This document shows positions 15,163 through 26,383 of a stretch of 64,000 nt of DNA, piece by piece. How positions within the stretch are numbered: position 1 is the stretch's first letter; each line of letters begins with the position of its first letter. Origin of the DNA: CAIKMD01 sp963702925 (GTDB lineage: Bacteria > Pseudomonadota > Alphaproteobacteria > ATCC43930 > CGMCC-115725); NCBI GenBank assembly GCA_963702925.1, contig OY969771.1, forward strand, positions 1,550,001-1,614,000, in the 5' to 3' direction. A program made the position numbers and the translations under genes. Under the pieces are notes generated by a model. The model saw only the letters and a program-made list of their open reading frames with translations, made no database searches and had not been told where the DNA came from.

Positions 15163-15957
15163 ATGGCCGCGCATATCCCCGGACCGCTTTATTTCGAACA
15201 GCTCGGCGCTGCCGGCACGCCGATGATCTTCCTCCATTCGACGCCCGACGATCACCGGCTGTGGCTCTTCCAGACCGCGCATTTTTCCGCCTGGTATCGC
15301 ACCATCGCGGTCGATCTCGCGGGCTATGGGCGTTCGACGGCGCCGCAGCCGGGCGTCACCCTCGACGATCAGGCGGATGCGTGCTGGGAGATCGTCGACC
15401 GCTTCACCACCGGCGGCGCGATCATCCACGGCAACTCCTTCGGCAGCGAAGTGGCGATGCACATGGCGCAGCGCCGGCCCGAGCGCACGCAGGCGCTGAT
15501 TCTCTCGGGCTGCGGCTATGTGCCGACGAGCGAAATCTTTTTGCGTTGGGCCAAACGCTATCGCGAGGAAGGGCTGGCGCTGCGCCACGCGCAAATCCTC
15601 GATCATTTCGCGCCCGCGGGCCAGCAAAGCAAGTTGCTGCGCCATTACGCCGATATGGTGGTCGCGCTCAACAATGAAAGCACGCTTGCCAGCATCATCG
15701 CGGCCAATGAGGCGTTGGCGCAGCGGCCTGACCCGTCCTTTTACGACGGCATCACCGCGCCGACGCTGATCGTCATCGGCGATCTCGACCGTTCGAAGCC
15801 GGCGAGCTTCGAGCTGCAAAAGCGCATCACGGGCGCGCAGCTGGTTTTCATTCCCGATGTCGGCCATGCCTGCAACATCGAAGCGCCCGAAGCCTATGAC
15901 CGGCACTGCGTCGATTTTCTGACGCGGCTCGGGCTTTATCCAGGTCCGGTTGGATGA
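15163..15957 (+). CDS. alpha/beta fold hydrolase
   Basis: A 264-residue hydrolase. The nucleophile elbow is GNSFG (Ser92), the oxyanion region 'FLHSTPDD', the acid 'GDLDRSKP' and the catalytic His 'VGHACNIEAP'. Tandem ATGs occur at 15160 and 15163; the latter has GGAG at six bases. It is the last gene of the 11489-15957 cluster and is likely a cytoplasmic esterase, lactonase or C-C bond hydrolase. The substrate is unknown. Confidence 0.85.
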   Translation: MAAHIPGPLYFEQLGAAGTPMIFLHSTPDDHRLWLFQTAHFSAWYRTIAVDLAGYGRSTAPQPGVTLDDQADACWEIVDRFTTGGAIIHGNSFGSEVAMHMAQRRPERTQALILSGCGYVPTSEIFLRWAKRYREEGLALRHAQILDHFAPAGQQSKLLRHYADMVVALNNESTLASIIAANEALAQRPDPSFYDGITAPTLIVIGDLDRSKPASFELQKRITGAQLVFIPDVGHACNIEAPEAYDRHCVDFLTRLGLYPGPVG

Positions 15958-16187
15958 ACGCGCGCCGTCTTTGCCGCTGACCCGCGTCCGCTGCAATTTT
16001 GCGCGCCAACGCCTGCCGCGACGGAACGACGCGGCGGCCGATGCGCACCGAAAAATCACTATTAAGGAAGGTTGACAAGCCGTTAACCATATTGTCATTA
16101 GTCCATTCGTGACCGCTCCGCGGGGGCGCGGGGCCTCGGTATCGGGGACGAGTGGAGCATGGCGGCATTGGCTGACTTGGTGCAGCG

Positions 16188-17444
16188 TTGGTAACGCATT
16201 CGCGGCGTTCGGCGCTCGCGCTGATGGTGTTGGGGTTCTTCGTGTTGTGCGCGCTGGTGTTCGATCCCAGCGCCGGCGCGAAGCTGCCGCCGATCAGCCC
16301 GACACCGCGCGCCTCGATCGCTCCTGCCCCGCCGCCATCCTCCAAGCCGCAACACATCGTCACGGTGCAACAAGGCGACACGCTCATGAGTTTGTTGCAA
16401 CAGGCGGGCGTGGCGGCACTGCCGGCGCAAACGGCGATCGACGCGTTGAAGCGTCTTTGGGACCCGCGCGAGCTGAAGATCGGTCAGGAGATCGCGCTCG
16501 ATCTCGACGACAGCGGGTTGAAACAGCTTCGCCTTGCACCCGATCTGCAGCGCGACCTCGTGCTGACGCGCGCGCATGGCGGCGATTACCAAGCGACCGC
16601 TTTGCCGCGCGATCTGCTGCGCGTGCCGAGCCGGGTCGCGGGAACGATCTCGACCAGTCTTTACGACGCGGCGAATGAAGCGTCATTGCCGCAAGCCGTG
16701 CTTGCCGAGCTCATCAGCGGCTTCAGCTACGACGTCGATTTCCAGCGCGAGCTGCAGCCCGGCGACAGTTTCGAAGTGCTGTTCGAGCATTTGATCGAAA
16801 ACGGCAGCGGCAAGCTGGTCGGCACGGGCAACATCGTCTATGCCGCGCTGACTTTGAGCGGCCGCAATTTGCGGCTTTACCGCTACACCGCGTCGGACGG
16901 AACCACAGGCTTTTACACCGAGACCGGCGCGAGCGTGAAAAAGGCGTTGCTGCGCACCCCGGTCGACGGCGCGCGCATCAGCTCGTCCTTCGGCATGCGG
17001 CATCATCCGATCCTGGGTTACACGGCGATGCATAAAGGCGTGGATTTTGCCGTGCCGGCGGGAACCCCGATCATGGCGTCGGGCGACGCGGTCGTGGCCT
17101 CGGCAGGATGGGACGGCAGCTACGGCAATCTCGTCGTGCTGCGCCATCAGGCCGGTTATTCGACCGCTTATGCGCATATGAGCCGCATCGCCAAGGGCAT
17201 GAAGCCCGGCACGCGCGTCCATCAAGGCCAGGTGATCGGCTATGTCGGCGCCACCGGTCGCGCCACCGGGCCGCATCTTCATTACGAAGTCCGGCTCAAC
17301 GACCACGCAGTCAACCCGTTGGCCGTTCACATGGCGCCGGCCCAGAATCTCGAAGGACGCGAGCTTGCGTCGTTCCGCAAACAAGAGACGTCAACCGACC
17401 GGCAACTCGCCGCTTTGCGTGGCAACAAGGTCGCCAGCCGGTAA
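16188..17444 (+). CDS. M23 family metallopeptidase with LysM-like domain
   Basis: A 418-residue envelope protein. It has an N-terminal membrane anchor or signal ('ALALMVLGFFVLCALVF'), a LysM-like segment ('HIVTVQQGDTLMSLL', about 57-71), a middle domain, then an M23 lysostaphin-type domain with Zn ligands in 'MHKGVDFA' (about 281-288) and HxH in 'GPHLHYEV' (about 362-364). It should cut or regulate cross-links in peptidoglycan. TTG at 16188 is the only in-frame start before the anchor, because a TGA lies upstream. A TTGACA hexamer at 16072-16077 may be its -35 element. Confidence 0.88.
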   Translation: MVTHSRRSALALMVLGFFVLCALVFDPSAGAKLPPISPTPRASIAPAPPPSSKPQHIVTVQQGDTLMSLLQQAGVAALPAQTAIDALKRLWDPRELKIGQEIALDLDDSGLKQLRLAPDLQRDLVLTRAHGGDYQATALPRDLLRVPSRVAGTISTSLYDAANEASLPQAVLAELISGFSYDVDFQRELQPGDSFEVLFEHLIENGSGKLVGTGNIVYAALTLSGRNLRLYRYTASDGTTGFYTETGASVKKALLRTPVDGARISSSFGMRHHPILGYTAMHKGVDFAVPAGTPIMASGDAVVASAGWDGSYGNLVVLRHQAGYSTAYAHMSRIAKGMKPGTRVHQGQVIGYVGATGRATGPHLHYEVRLNDHAVNPLAVHMAPAQNLEGRELASFRKQETSTDRQLAALRGNKVASR

Positions 17445-17513
17445 AACACTGTCGTATTAAATTACGTCGCCGATCCCGCACCCTTCAGCAAGCTCGGGAG
17501 CGGGAATGAACTC

Positions 17514-17581
17514 ACCCCCTCCCGCGCTTCGCTTCGCGAAGCTTTCCCTCCCCCCTCGAGGGGGAGGGGCAGGGAGGGGGG
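17514..17581. repeat. GC-rich nested palindromic intergenic repeat
   Basis: A 9-bp stem CCCTCCCCC / GGGGGAGGG with a 5-base loop (17536-17558) is nested between an outer CCCCCTCCC and a GGGAGGGGG arm, with a GCTTCGCGAAGC palindrome beside it. The core matches the hairpin at 52329-52349. It is a non-coding repeat between the convergent M23 and SDR genes and may act as a transcription terminator. Confidence 0.7.
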
Positions 17582-17620
17582 CATCGTCGCCAATCGTCTT
17601 AACGCGACCCCACTCGCGCT

Positions 17621-18379
17621 CTATTTCCGCGCCATGTCGGCGCCGCCGATGAAGAAGCGGTTCCAGGTCGGCGTGATCAAGATCTCGTTGATGCACACGC
17701 GCGCCGGCATCTCGGCGACGAAGCGGATGGTCTTGCCGAGATCCTCGGCTTGCAACATGCGATCGACTTCTTCCTGCGTCGGCGCCACCGGCCGGTGACG
17801 CAGGATCGGCGTCGCGACCTCGCCCGGAAAAATGCAGCAGGCGCGGATACCGTGAACGCATTCCTCGTCATTGAGCGAATGGGTCAACGCCGCCAGCGCG
17901 GTCTTCGACGCGTTATAGGCCGGGCCGGTGAGATATTCCTCGAAGCGTCCGGCCCAGGACGAAACATTGATCACCAACCCGCTTTTGTTCGCGCGCATCG
18001 ACGGCAGCACCGTCATGATGCAATAAAGCGCGCCGTTGAGATTGATGCCGACGATGTGATCGAAGCTGTCGGGCGTCGCGTCCTTCCACAGCCGGGTCGA
18101 AAGATTGAGCCCGGCGCTGTTGACGAGAATGTCGACCTTGCCGTGGCGCGCGAGAATTTCGGCGCCGACGCGCGCGACCGCCGCCTTGTCGGCGACATCG
18201 AGCGTCACGGAATGCGCCTTGCCGCCGGCTTTCGTAATCAGCGCGACAGTTTCATCCAATCCTTCGGGGCTGCGGCCGCTGACAATGACCGTGGCACCCG
18301 CTTCGGCGAGCTCCTCGGCACCGGCGCGGCCGATGCCGCTGCCCGCGCCGGTCAGCCACGCGACTTTTCCTTGCAGCAC
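17621..18379 (-). CDS. short-chain dehydrogenase/reductase
   Basis: A 252-residue classical SDR. The cofactor motif TGAGSGIG is at residues 10-17, NSAG near 86-89, and the catalytic Ser140, Tyr154 and Lys158 are in 'NVSSWAG' and 'YNASK'. It is an NAD(P)-dependent oxidoreductase with unknown substrate. The GTG start at 18379 has GGGGAGGG eight bases upstream. It follows clpB by 81 bases on the same strand and may be expressed by read-through from it. Confidence 0.9.
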   Translation of the reverse strand: MLQGKVAWLTGAGSGIGRAGAEELAEAGATVIVSGRSPEGLDETVALITKAGGKAHSVTLDVADKAAVARVGAEILARHGKVDILVNSAGLNLSTRLWKDATPDSFDHIVGINLNGALYCIMTVLPSMRANKSGLVINVSSWAGRFEEYLTGPAYNASKTALAALTHSLNDEECVHGIRACCIFPGEVATPILRHRPVAPTQEEVDRMLQAEDLGKTIRFVAEMPARVCINEILITPTWNRFFIGGADMARK

Positions 18380-18460
18380 GCTTGCCCTCCCCTGATCCGC
18401 GACCAGCGCATGATGGCGTCGGCCGGCGAGGCTGGCAACCGGGCTGCCGCTCCGTACTGC

Positions 18461-21055
<2,595 letters not shown>

Positions 21056-21128
21056 GGCGAAACCCCTGATGAAACGACGCCAAGGGACCCCTCTTGGAGG
21101 CAGCCCGATCCGCGTCTTCCGCCATCAG

Positions 21129-21157
21129 ATATGGGGTGGCTCCCGGCATGAACCAAG
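21129..21157 (-). promoter_or_regulatory. sigma-32 (RpoH) heat-shock promoter of clpB
   Basis: On the minus strand CTTGGTT (21151-21157), a 14-base spacer and CCCCATAT (21129-21136). It matches the sigma-32 consensus, with the start of transcription expected near 21122 and a leader of about 67 bases before clpB. Confidence 0.85.
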
Positions 21158-21177
21158 AGCCACAAGCCACAAGCCCC

Positions 21178-21201
21178 GGCGCGCTTCGCCCGAAGCGCGC
21201 C
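21178..21201. repeat. 11-bp perfect inverted repeat between DUF4167 gene and clpB
   Basis: GGCGCGCTTCG / CGAAGCGCGCC with a 2-base centre. On the minus strand it lies 20 bases after the DUF4167 stop and is not followed by a T-run. It is probably a processing or attenuation hairpin that separates the DUF4167 transcript from the clpB promoter. Confidence 0.6.
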
Positions 21202-21220
21202 GCCGTTCAGGTCGAAAGGC

Positions 21221-21691
21221 TTAGGTCGAAGGCGGGCCTTCGGCCTCGTCAGGCGGCGGCATGACCGGCGCTTGGAGCTGGGGCTGAGCCTGGGGCTGCT
21301 GGTCTTGCATGGGCTGGCCCTGCTGGGCGTAGTCGCCGTCCCCTTCCATACCGTTCATCTCGGTATCAGCCGGGGTCATCGGCCGGGGCGGACCCATCGG
21401 GTTGCCCTCGCCATTGGCCTGCATGATCCGGAAATAATGTTCCGCATGCTGATAGAGATTTTCGGCCGAAATCCGGTCGCCCGACGACGAAGCTTCGCGC
21501 GCGAGGGCAATGTACCGTTCGAACACCTGATAGGCGTTGCCGCGGATTTTGACGCTCGGGCCGTTGCTATCGAAAGTCTGGTTCCGGTTCGGCGGACGCG
21601 GACCCCGATTGTTGGGATGACCGCCACCACCGCCCATATGGTTGGGATTATGACCGCGGCCACGCGACCGCTTGTTTTGGTTAGGTCTCAT
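21221..21691 (-). CDS. DUF4167 domain-containing protein
   Basis: A 156-residue protein with a disordered, basic Arg/Asn/Gly-rich N-terminus (NQNKRSRGRGHN, HPNNRGPRPPNRN), a conserved core 'VKIRGNAYQVFERYIALAREA', 'ENLYQHAEHYFRIM' (DUF4167) and a Pro/Gln-rich tail. The family is almost restricted to alphaproteobacteria and is linked to prmC/clpB; the RGG-like N-terminus suggests RNA binding. The start MRPNQ at 21691 is favoured; an alternative ATG lies eight codons upstream. Confidence 0.88.
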   Translation of the reverse strand: MRPNQNKRSRGRGHNPNHMGGGGGHPNNRGPRPPNRNQTFDSNGPSVKIRGNAYQVFERYIALAREASSSGDRISAENLYQHAEHYFRIMQANGEGNPMGPPRPMTPADTEMNGMEGDGDYAQQGQPMQDQQPQAQPQLQAPVMPPPDEAEGPPST

Positions 21692-21924
21692 GACACCTTT
21701 GAAATCTTGATGCATGTGCTCGCTTTTGTGCGTTTCCGATCTGTGGTTTAGAGACCCCCTTTGCGCTTTCGCAGATGATCGTCGCGCTATCACGGCTGGG
21801 GGTATTGCCGGCGCCCAAGGGCGCAGAGCCTCATGGCTCCTGTTCTTTGCTGCGGCCACCCTAGACGGGTAGCCTGGTTAATCCAATGATTTTTTTTAAT
21901 TCCTGTGGCTTTTCCGGGTCTCTT

Positions 21925-22788
21925 TCAACGCGTTGCCACGAGGCAACGCTCAATCTCCGCTAGGTCGCGACGTATCGCCTTGATTTGCAAACCTGATTCG
22001 GTGAAAAGCCGAGACACTGCCGGCGCTTGCCCGAAGCCCAATTCGACGACCGCAAATCCGTTTGGCGTCAGCAATCGCGTGATCGCCACGGCAAGGGCCC
22101 GGTAAGCTTTGAGCCCGTCCGCCCCCCCATCCAGCGCCTCTTGCGGCTCGAAAGCCGCCACTTCGGGCGCGAGGGAGGATATTTCCTGAGACGGTATATA
22201 GGGCGGGTTGGCGAGAATTACATCCACCCTCCCCTCGATTCCCCGGTCCCAATCGCCGCGCCGGAATTCCGCCCGGCCGGCGAGGCCAAGCGCCTGGGCG
22301 TTGCGTCGGGCGGTTTCGACCGCGCCGGGAAGAATGTCGATCCCGAGCCCGGTGGCGTGGGGCAGCTCGCTCAGCAAAGCCAACAGCAAGCAGCCCGTGC
22401 CGGTGCCGAAATCGAGGAGCCGTAACGGGACGGACCGGTCGGGCAGGCAGGCAAGCGCCGCTTCGATCAAGGTTTCGCTGTCCGGTCTAGGATCGAGCGT
22501 TTCGGGCGAGAGCGCAAAACTCAGGCTCCAGAATTCACGCGTGCCTTTCAAGCGCGAGAAAGGCTCGCCGCGCGCACGACGCGCCAGCAGAGTATCGAGC
22601 CGGTCGCGCGAAGCCTCGTCCAGCGCGCGCTCGGGATAGCCGAGCACGAGGGCGGGATCGGCTTCCAAAGCCAGGGCGACGATCAGCCTTGCCTCGCGCC
22701 GCGCCTCGGCGATGCCGGCCGCTTCGAGGCGCTGAGCGCTTTCCGCCACCGCGGCGCCGATGGTGATGGTGTCCGCCGCCGCGCTCAT
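21925..22788 (-). CDS. prmC: peptide chain release factor N5-glutamine methyltransferase
   Basis: The 287-residue enzyme methylates the Gln of the GGQ motif in release factors. The SAM-binding motif is DFGTGTG (127-133), the catalytic NPPY is at 194-197 and the family-specific 'RPDSE' is at 101-105. It starts by ATGA overlap with prfA, its substrate's gene, which is the classical pairing. Confidence 0.97.
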   Translation of the reverse strand: MSAAADTITIGAAVAESAQRLEAAGIAEARREARLIVALALEADPALVLGYPERALDEASRDRLDTLLARRARGEPFSRLKGTREFWSLSFALSPETLDPRPDSETLIEAALACLPDRSVPLRLLDFGTGTGCLLLALLSELPHATGLGIDILPGAVETARRNAQALGLAGRAEFRRGDWDRGIEGRVDVILANPPYIPSQEISSLAPEVAAFEPQEALDGGADGLKAYRALAVAITRLLTPNGFAVVELGFGQAPAVSRLFTESGLQIKAIRRDLAEIERCLVATR

Positions 22789-23861
22789 TCGACCTCGGCC
22801 AAGCGTGCGGCCTGGTCTTCGGCCAGCAGCGCCTCGATGAACTCGTCGAGCGCTTCGCCCGACATCACCTTGTCGATCTTGTAGAGCGTCAGGTTGATAC
22901 GGTGATCGGTCACCCGCCCTTGCGGGAAATTGTAGGTGCGGATGCGCTCGGACCGGTCGCCGCTGCCGACCTGGCTTTTGCGCGAGGCGGCGCGCGCCGC
23001 CTCCTTGGCTTGGCGCTCGCGCTCGTAAAGCCGCGCGCGCAGCACCTTCATCGCCTTGGCCTTGTTCTTGTGCTGCGATTTTTCGTCCTGCTGCTGCACC
23101 ACGAGGCCGGTGGGCAAATGGGTGATGCGCACCGCGCTGTCGGTGGTGTTGACCGACTGCCCGCCCGGCCCGCTCGAGCGGAAGACGTCGATGCGCAGAT
23201 CCTTGTCGTCGATCTTGATGTCGACTTCCTCGGCCTCGGGCAGCACCGCGACCGTGGCCGCCGAGGTGTGGATGCGGCCCGAGCCTTCGGTTTGCGGCAC
23301 GCGCTGCACGCGATGGACGCCGGATTCGAATTTCAGGCGATGGAACACGTCGCGCCCGCTGATCGAGGCGGTCGCTTCCTTGAAGCCGCCAATGCCGGTT
23401 TCCGACACGTCCATCACCTCGAAGCGCCAGCCATGCAGCGCGGCGTAACGCTGATACATGCGGAAGAGCTCGGCGGCGAACAGCGCGGCCTCCTCGCCGC
23501 CGGTGCCGGCGCGCACTTCCAAAATCGCGTTGCGCTCATCGGCCTCGTCCTTCGGCAACAGCAGCACCTTAATCTGCTGCTCGAGCTCGGGGATGCGCTT
23601 GTCAAGCGCGCGCATCTCGCTCTCGGCGAGCGCTTTCATCTCCGCCTCGCCCTCGCCGGCGAGAAGATCGAGATCGGCGCGTTCCAGGCGCGCCTGCGCC
23701 AAGGTCTCGATCGCCTCGACCAGCGCCGTGAGATCGCTGTATTCCTTCGACAGCTTGGCGAAATCGCCGCCGCGCGCCGGATCGGCGAGCGCGTCGCGCA
23801 GCTCGGCGTGGCGGCGCACGACCTTATCGAGCTTCATCTCAAATGGCGTCGGTGCGCTCAC
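22785..23861 (-). CDS. prfA: peptide chain release factor 1
   Basis: The 358-residue class-I release factor recognises UAA and UAG. The GGQ motif (233-235, 'SSGPGGQSVN') triggers peptide release, and a PQT tripeptide (189-191) stands in the PxT codon-recognition position. It overlaps hemA upstream and prmC downstream by four bases each, forming hemA-prfA-prmC. Confidence 0.98.
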   Translation of the reverse strand: MSAPTPFEMKLDKVVRRHAELRDALADPARGGDFAKLSKEYSDLTALVEAIETLAQARLERADLDLLAGEGEAEMKALAESEMRALDKRIPELEQQIKVLLLPKDEADERNAILEVRAGTGGEEAALFAAELFRMYQRYAALHGWRFEVMDVSETGIGGFKEATASISGRDVFHRLKFESGVHRVQRVPQTEGSGRIHTSAATVAVLPEAEEVDIKIDDKDLRIDVFRSSGPGGQSVNTTDSAVRITHLPTGLVVQQQDEKSQHKNKAKAMKVLRARLYERERQAKEAARAASRKSQVGSGDRSERIRTYNFPQGRVTDHRINLTLYKIDKVMSGEALDEFIEALLAEDQAARLAEVE

Positions 23862-25123
23862 TCTTTCCTCGTTTCCTCGCCGCCGAGGCGAAACAGCCGG
23901 CGGACCAATGCTTCCATCGCGGCGGTGTCGGCTTCCGCGCCCGCCAGCTGCCGCAGCACTTCCGACGGATCGTGCAGCAAGCGGTTGACCAGCCGCCGCG
24001 TCACCTCTTCCGCGTCGCCGCCTTCGGCCAGAGCCTCGTCGCGCAGATGCTCGACATGGCGGCGCAGCGCCACCACCGCCGGCACCGCGCGGCGCTCGGC
24101 TAGGCGCGCCGCGTGGGATTCCAGCTCGGCATCGATGATCGCCCAGGCGGCGGCCGCGGCCGCTTCGCGCTCGGCCCGTCCCGCCAGGGCCGCGCGTTCA
24201 AGATCGGCGAGATCGTAAAGGAAGGCGCCGTCGAGATCGTTGATCGCGGGCTCGACATCGGCCGGTATCGCGGCGTCGATGACAAAGATGGGCCTGACCG
24301 GGCGCTTGCGCAATGCCACCGCGACGCGCTCGCGGGTCAGAACGGCGCGGCCGGCACCCAAAGAAGAGATCACGATATCGGCCGCCGCCACCGCGTCGTC
24401 GAGCTGCTCCAGCGGCACGGAATTGCTGGCAAAGCTGCGCGCGACGCGCTCGGCGCGCTCGCCCGGACCGCAGACGACGAGGCGGCCGAGACCGGCGCGG
24501 CGGAAATGCTCGGCCATCAGCTCGCCCATTTCGGACGGGCCGATCAACAAGGCCGCGAGGTCTTCGAGCTCGCCATGGATGTGGCGCGCGAGCGACAAAG
24601 CGGCGGCGGCGAGCGAGACCGGCCCCTGCGCGATGCGGGTTTCGCGCCGCACGCGCCGCGCCGCGGCGTAAGCGCCGTCGAGCGCCGCTTCCAGGCTTTC
24701 GCTGACCAGGCCTTGCTCGGAAGCGGCGCGATGCGCGGCCTTCACCTGGCCGAGCACTTGCGGCTCGCCGATCACCTGGCTGTCGAGCGCGCTCGCCACG
24801 GCGAAGAAATGCTTCAGCGCCGCGAAGCCTTCGCGGCGATAGAGCGAAGCCGCGACCGAATTCTGCGCCACGCCCAAGCGCTCGGCGACGATCGGCGCGA
24901 AAACCTCTGCCGCCGCCGCGTCGCTCGACCACAGCTCGATCCGGTCGCAGGTCGCAAGCAGCACCGCATCGCCCAGCCCGCGCGCCTTCAGCGCGTCGAG
25001 CGCGGCGTCGAGATCCGCTTCGATCAAGGCGAAGCGGTCGCCGAGTTCGGGCGGGGTCGAGCGGTGATTGATGCCGATGACGAGCAGCTTGCTACCCGTC
25101 CCGGCCGCAGCAGTGCCGGGCAT
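23858..25123 (-). CDS. hemA: glutamyl-tRNA reductase
   Basis: The 421-residue enzyme reduces Glu-tRNA to glutamate-1-semialdehyde, the first committed step of C5 haem/siroheme synthesis. The catalytic Cys59 is in 'LLATCDRIELW', where most homologues read STCNRTE. 'GLGDAVLL' and the NADPH-domain stretch 'LLIGPSEMGELM' are visible; the usual GxGEM is changed to GPSEMG. Most alphaproteobacteria use the Shemin pathway (ALA synthase), so the C5 enzyme is notable. It overlaps prfA and follows hisS by 11 bases. The substitutions could mean lower or altered activity. Confidence 0.88.
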   Translation of the reverse strand: MPGTAAAGTGSKLLVIGINHRSTPPELGDRFALIEADLDAALDALKARGLGDAVLLATCDRIELWSSDAAAAEVFAPIVAERLGVAQNSVAASLYRREGFAALKHFFAVASALDSQVIGEPQVLGQVKAAHRAASEQGLVSESLEAALDGAYAAARRVRRETRIAQGPVSLAAAALSLARHIHGELEDLAALLIGPSEMGELMAEHFRRAGLGRLVVCGPGERAERVARSFASNSVPLEQLDDAVAAADIVISSLGAGRAVLTRERVAVALRKRPVRPIFVIDAAIPADVEPAINDLDGAFLYDLADLERAALAGRAEREAAAAAAWAIIDAELESHAARLAERRAVPAVVALRRHVEHLRDEALAEGGDAEEVTRRLVNRLLHDPSEVLRQLAGAEADTAAMEALVRRLFRLGGEETRKE

Positions 25124-25134
25124 GATGAGCGTCG

Positions 25135-26379
25135 CTAGCGAAAGGGCGCGAGACGGTCTTCGAGCGCGGCAAGCGGCACTTCGCTCTGCTCGCCGCTATC
25201 GAGATCGCGCAAGGTCGCAACCTGGCGTGCGAGTTCGTTGTCGCCGAGGATCACGGCCGCGCGCGCCTTGATCTTGTCGGCGCGATGGAGGCGGCGCTTG
25301 ATGTTGCCGGAATAGCCGAGATCGATATGGAAGCCGGCGCGGCGCAAGCCATGCGCCAGCTTCAGCGCCAAAGCCTCGGCGGCTTCGCCCAGCGGCACGA
25401 GCGAGATCGGGCGCGCGAGCGCGGCAGGCTCGTCGATCAGCAGCGCCAGGCGCTCGATGCCGGCGGCCCAGCCGACGCCCGGCGTCTCGGGCCCGCCCAT
25501 CACGCTCATCAGCCCGTCATAGCGCCCGCCGCCCAAGACCGTGCCTTGCGAGCCAAGATCGGTGGTCACGAATTCGAAGGCGGTGTGACAGTAATAATCG
25601 AGGCCACGCACCAGCCGCGGATTGAGGCGATAGTCGATGCCGAGCGCGTCGAGCCCGGCGCGCACCTTGGCAAAGAAATCGCGCGCCTCCGGCGTCAAAT
25701 ATTCCGCGAAAGGCGGCGCCTCGGCATTGACGCGCTTGTCGCCTTCGTCCTTCGAATCGAGAATGCGCAGCGGATTGCGCTCCAAGCGGCGCAGACTGTC
25801 CTCGCTCAACCCGTCGCTGCGGCTGGTGTAATAGCCGATCAAGGCTTCGCGATAGGCGTTGCGGCTGGCCGTGTCGCCGAGGGTGTTGAGCTCCAAGACG
25901 GTGCGGCCGAGCACGCCCAACGCGCCGAGAATGTCCGCGCCAAGCGCGATCGCCTCGACATCCGCCGCAGGCGGCGCCGCGCCGATGAGCTCGACATCGA
26001 TCTGATGGAATTGGCGGAAGCGGCCTTTCTGCGGCCGCTCGTAGCGAAACATCGGGCCGCTGGCGAAAAGCTTCAGCGGCAGGTTTTGCGTCAAGCCGTT
26101 GGAGAGGATCGCGCGCACGATGCCGGCGGTGTATTCCGGCCGCAAGGTGATCTCTTCGCCGCCGCGATCCTGGAATGTGTACATCTCTTTCGAGACGATA
26201 TCGGTGGTTTCGCCGATCGGCCGCGCGAAAACCTCGGTGAACTCGAAAATCGGCGTGGCGATTTCCTGATAGCCGTAACGCTCAGCGATGCGGCGCGCGG
26301 TTTCGATGACGGTACGGTGGCGGCGCTGGGCGTCCGGCAGAAGATCCTGGGTGCCGCGGACCGGTTGAAGACCTGCCAT
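25135..26379 (-). CDS. hisS: histidyl-tRNA synthetase
   Basis: A 414-residue class-II synthetase. Motif 2 'GRFRQFHQIDVELIG' and the histidine-specific 'LVRGLDYYCHTAFEF' are present, as are motif 3 'GVGWAAGIERL' and a C-terminal anticodon-binding domain (about 320-414). The start MAGLQPVRG at 26379 is four bases after the ispG stop. A 15-codon longer frame would overlap ispG. Confidence 0.97.
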   Translation of the reverse strand: MAGLQPVRGTQDLLPDAQRRHRTVIETARRIAERYGYQEIATPIFEFTEVFARPIGETTDIVSKEMYTFQDRGGEEITLRPEYTAGIVRAILSNGLTQNLPLKLFASGPMFRYERPQKGRFRQFHQIDVELIGAAPPAADVEAIALGADILGALGVLGRTVLELNTLGDTASRNAYREALIGYYTSRSDGLSEDSLRRLERNPLRILDSKDEGDKRVNAEAPPFAEYLTPEARDFFAKVRAGLDALGIDYRLNPRLVRGLDYYCHTAFEFVTTDLGSQGTVLGGGRYDGLMSVMGGPETPGVGWAAGIERLALLIDEPAALARPISLVPLGEAAEALALKLAHGLRRAGFHIDLGYSGNIKRRLHRADKIKARAAVILGDNELARQVATLRDLDSGEQSEVPLAALEDRLAPFR

Positions 26380-26383
26380 CGAG

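Noticed and set aside
16062..16086. CtrA-like TTAA half-sites upstream of the M23 gene
   Set aside because: The spacing is 17 bases rather than the 7 required for a CtrA box.
22902..24218. 438-codon plus-strand frame across prfA and hemA
   Set aside because: It is antisense to two genes with clear catalytic motifs and is explained by codon bias.
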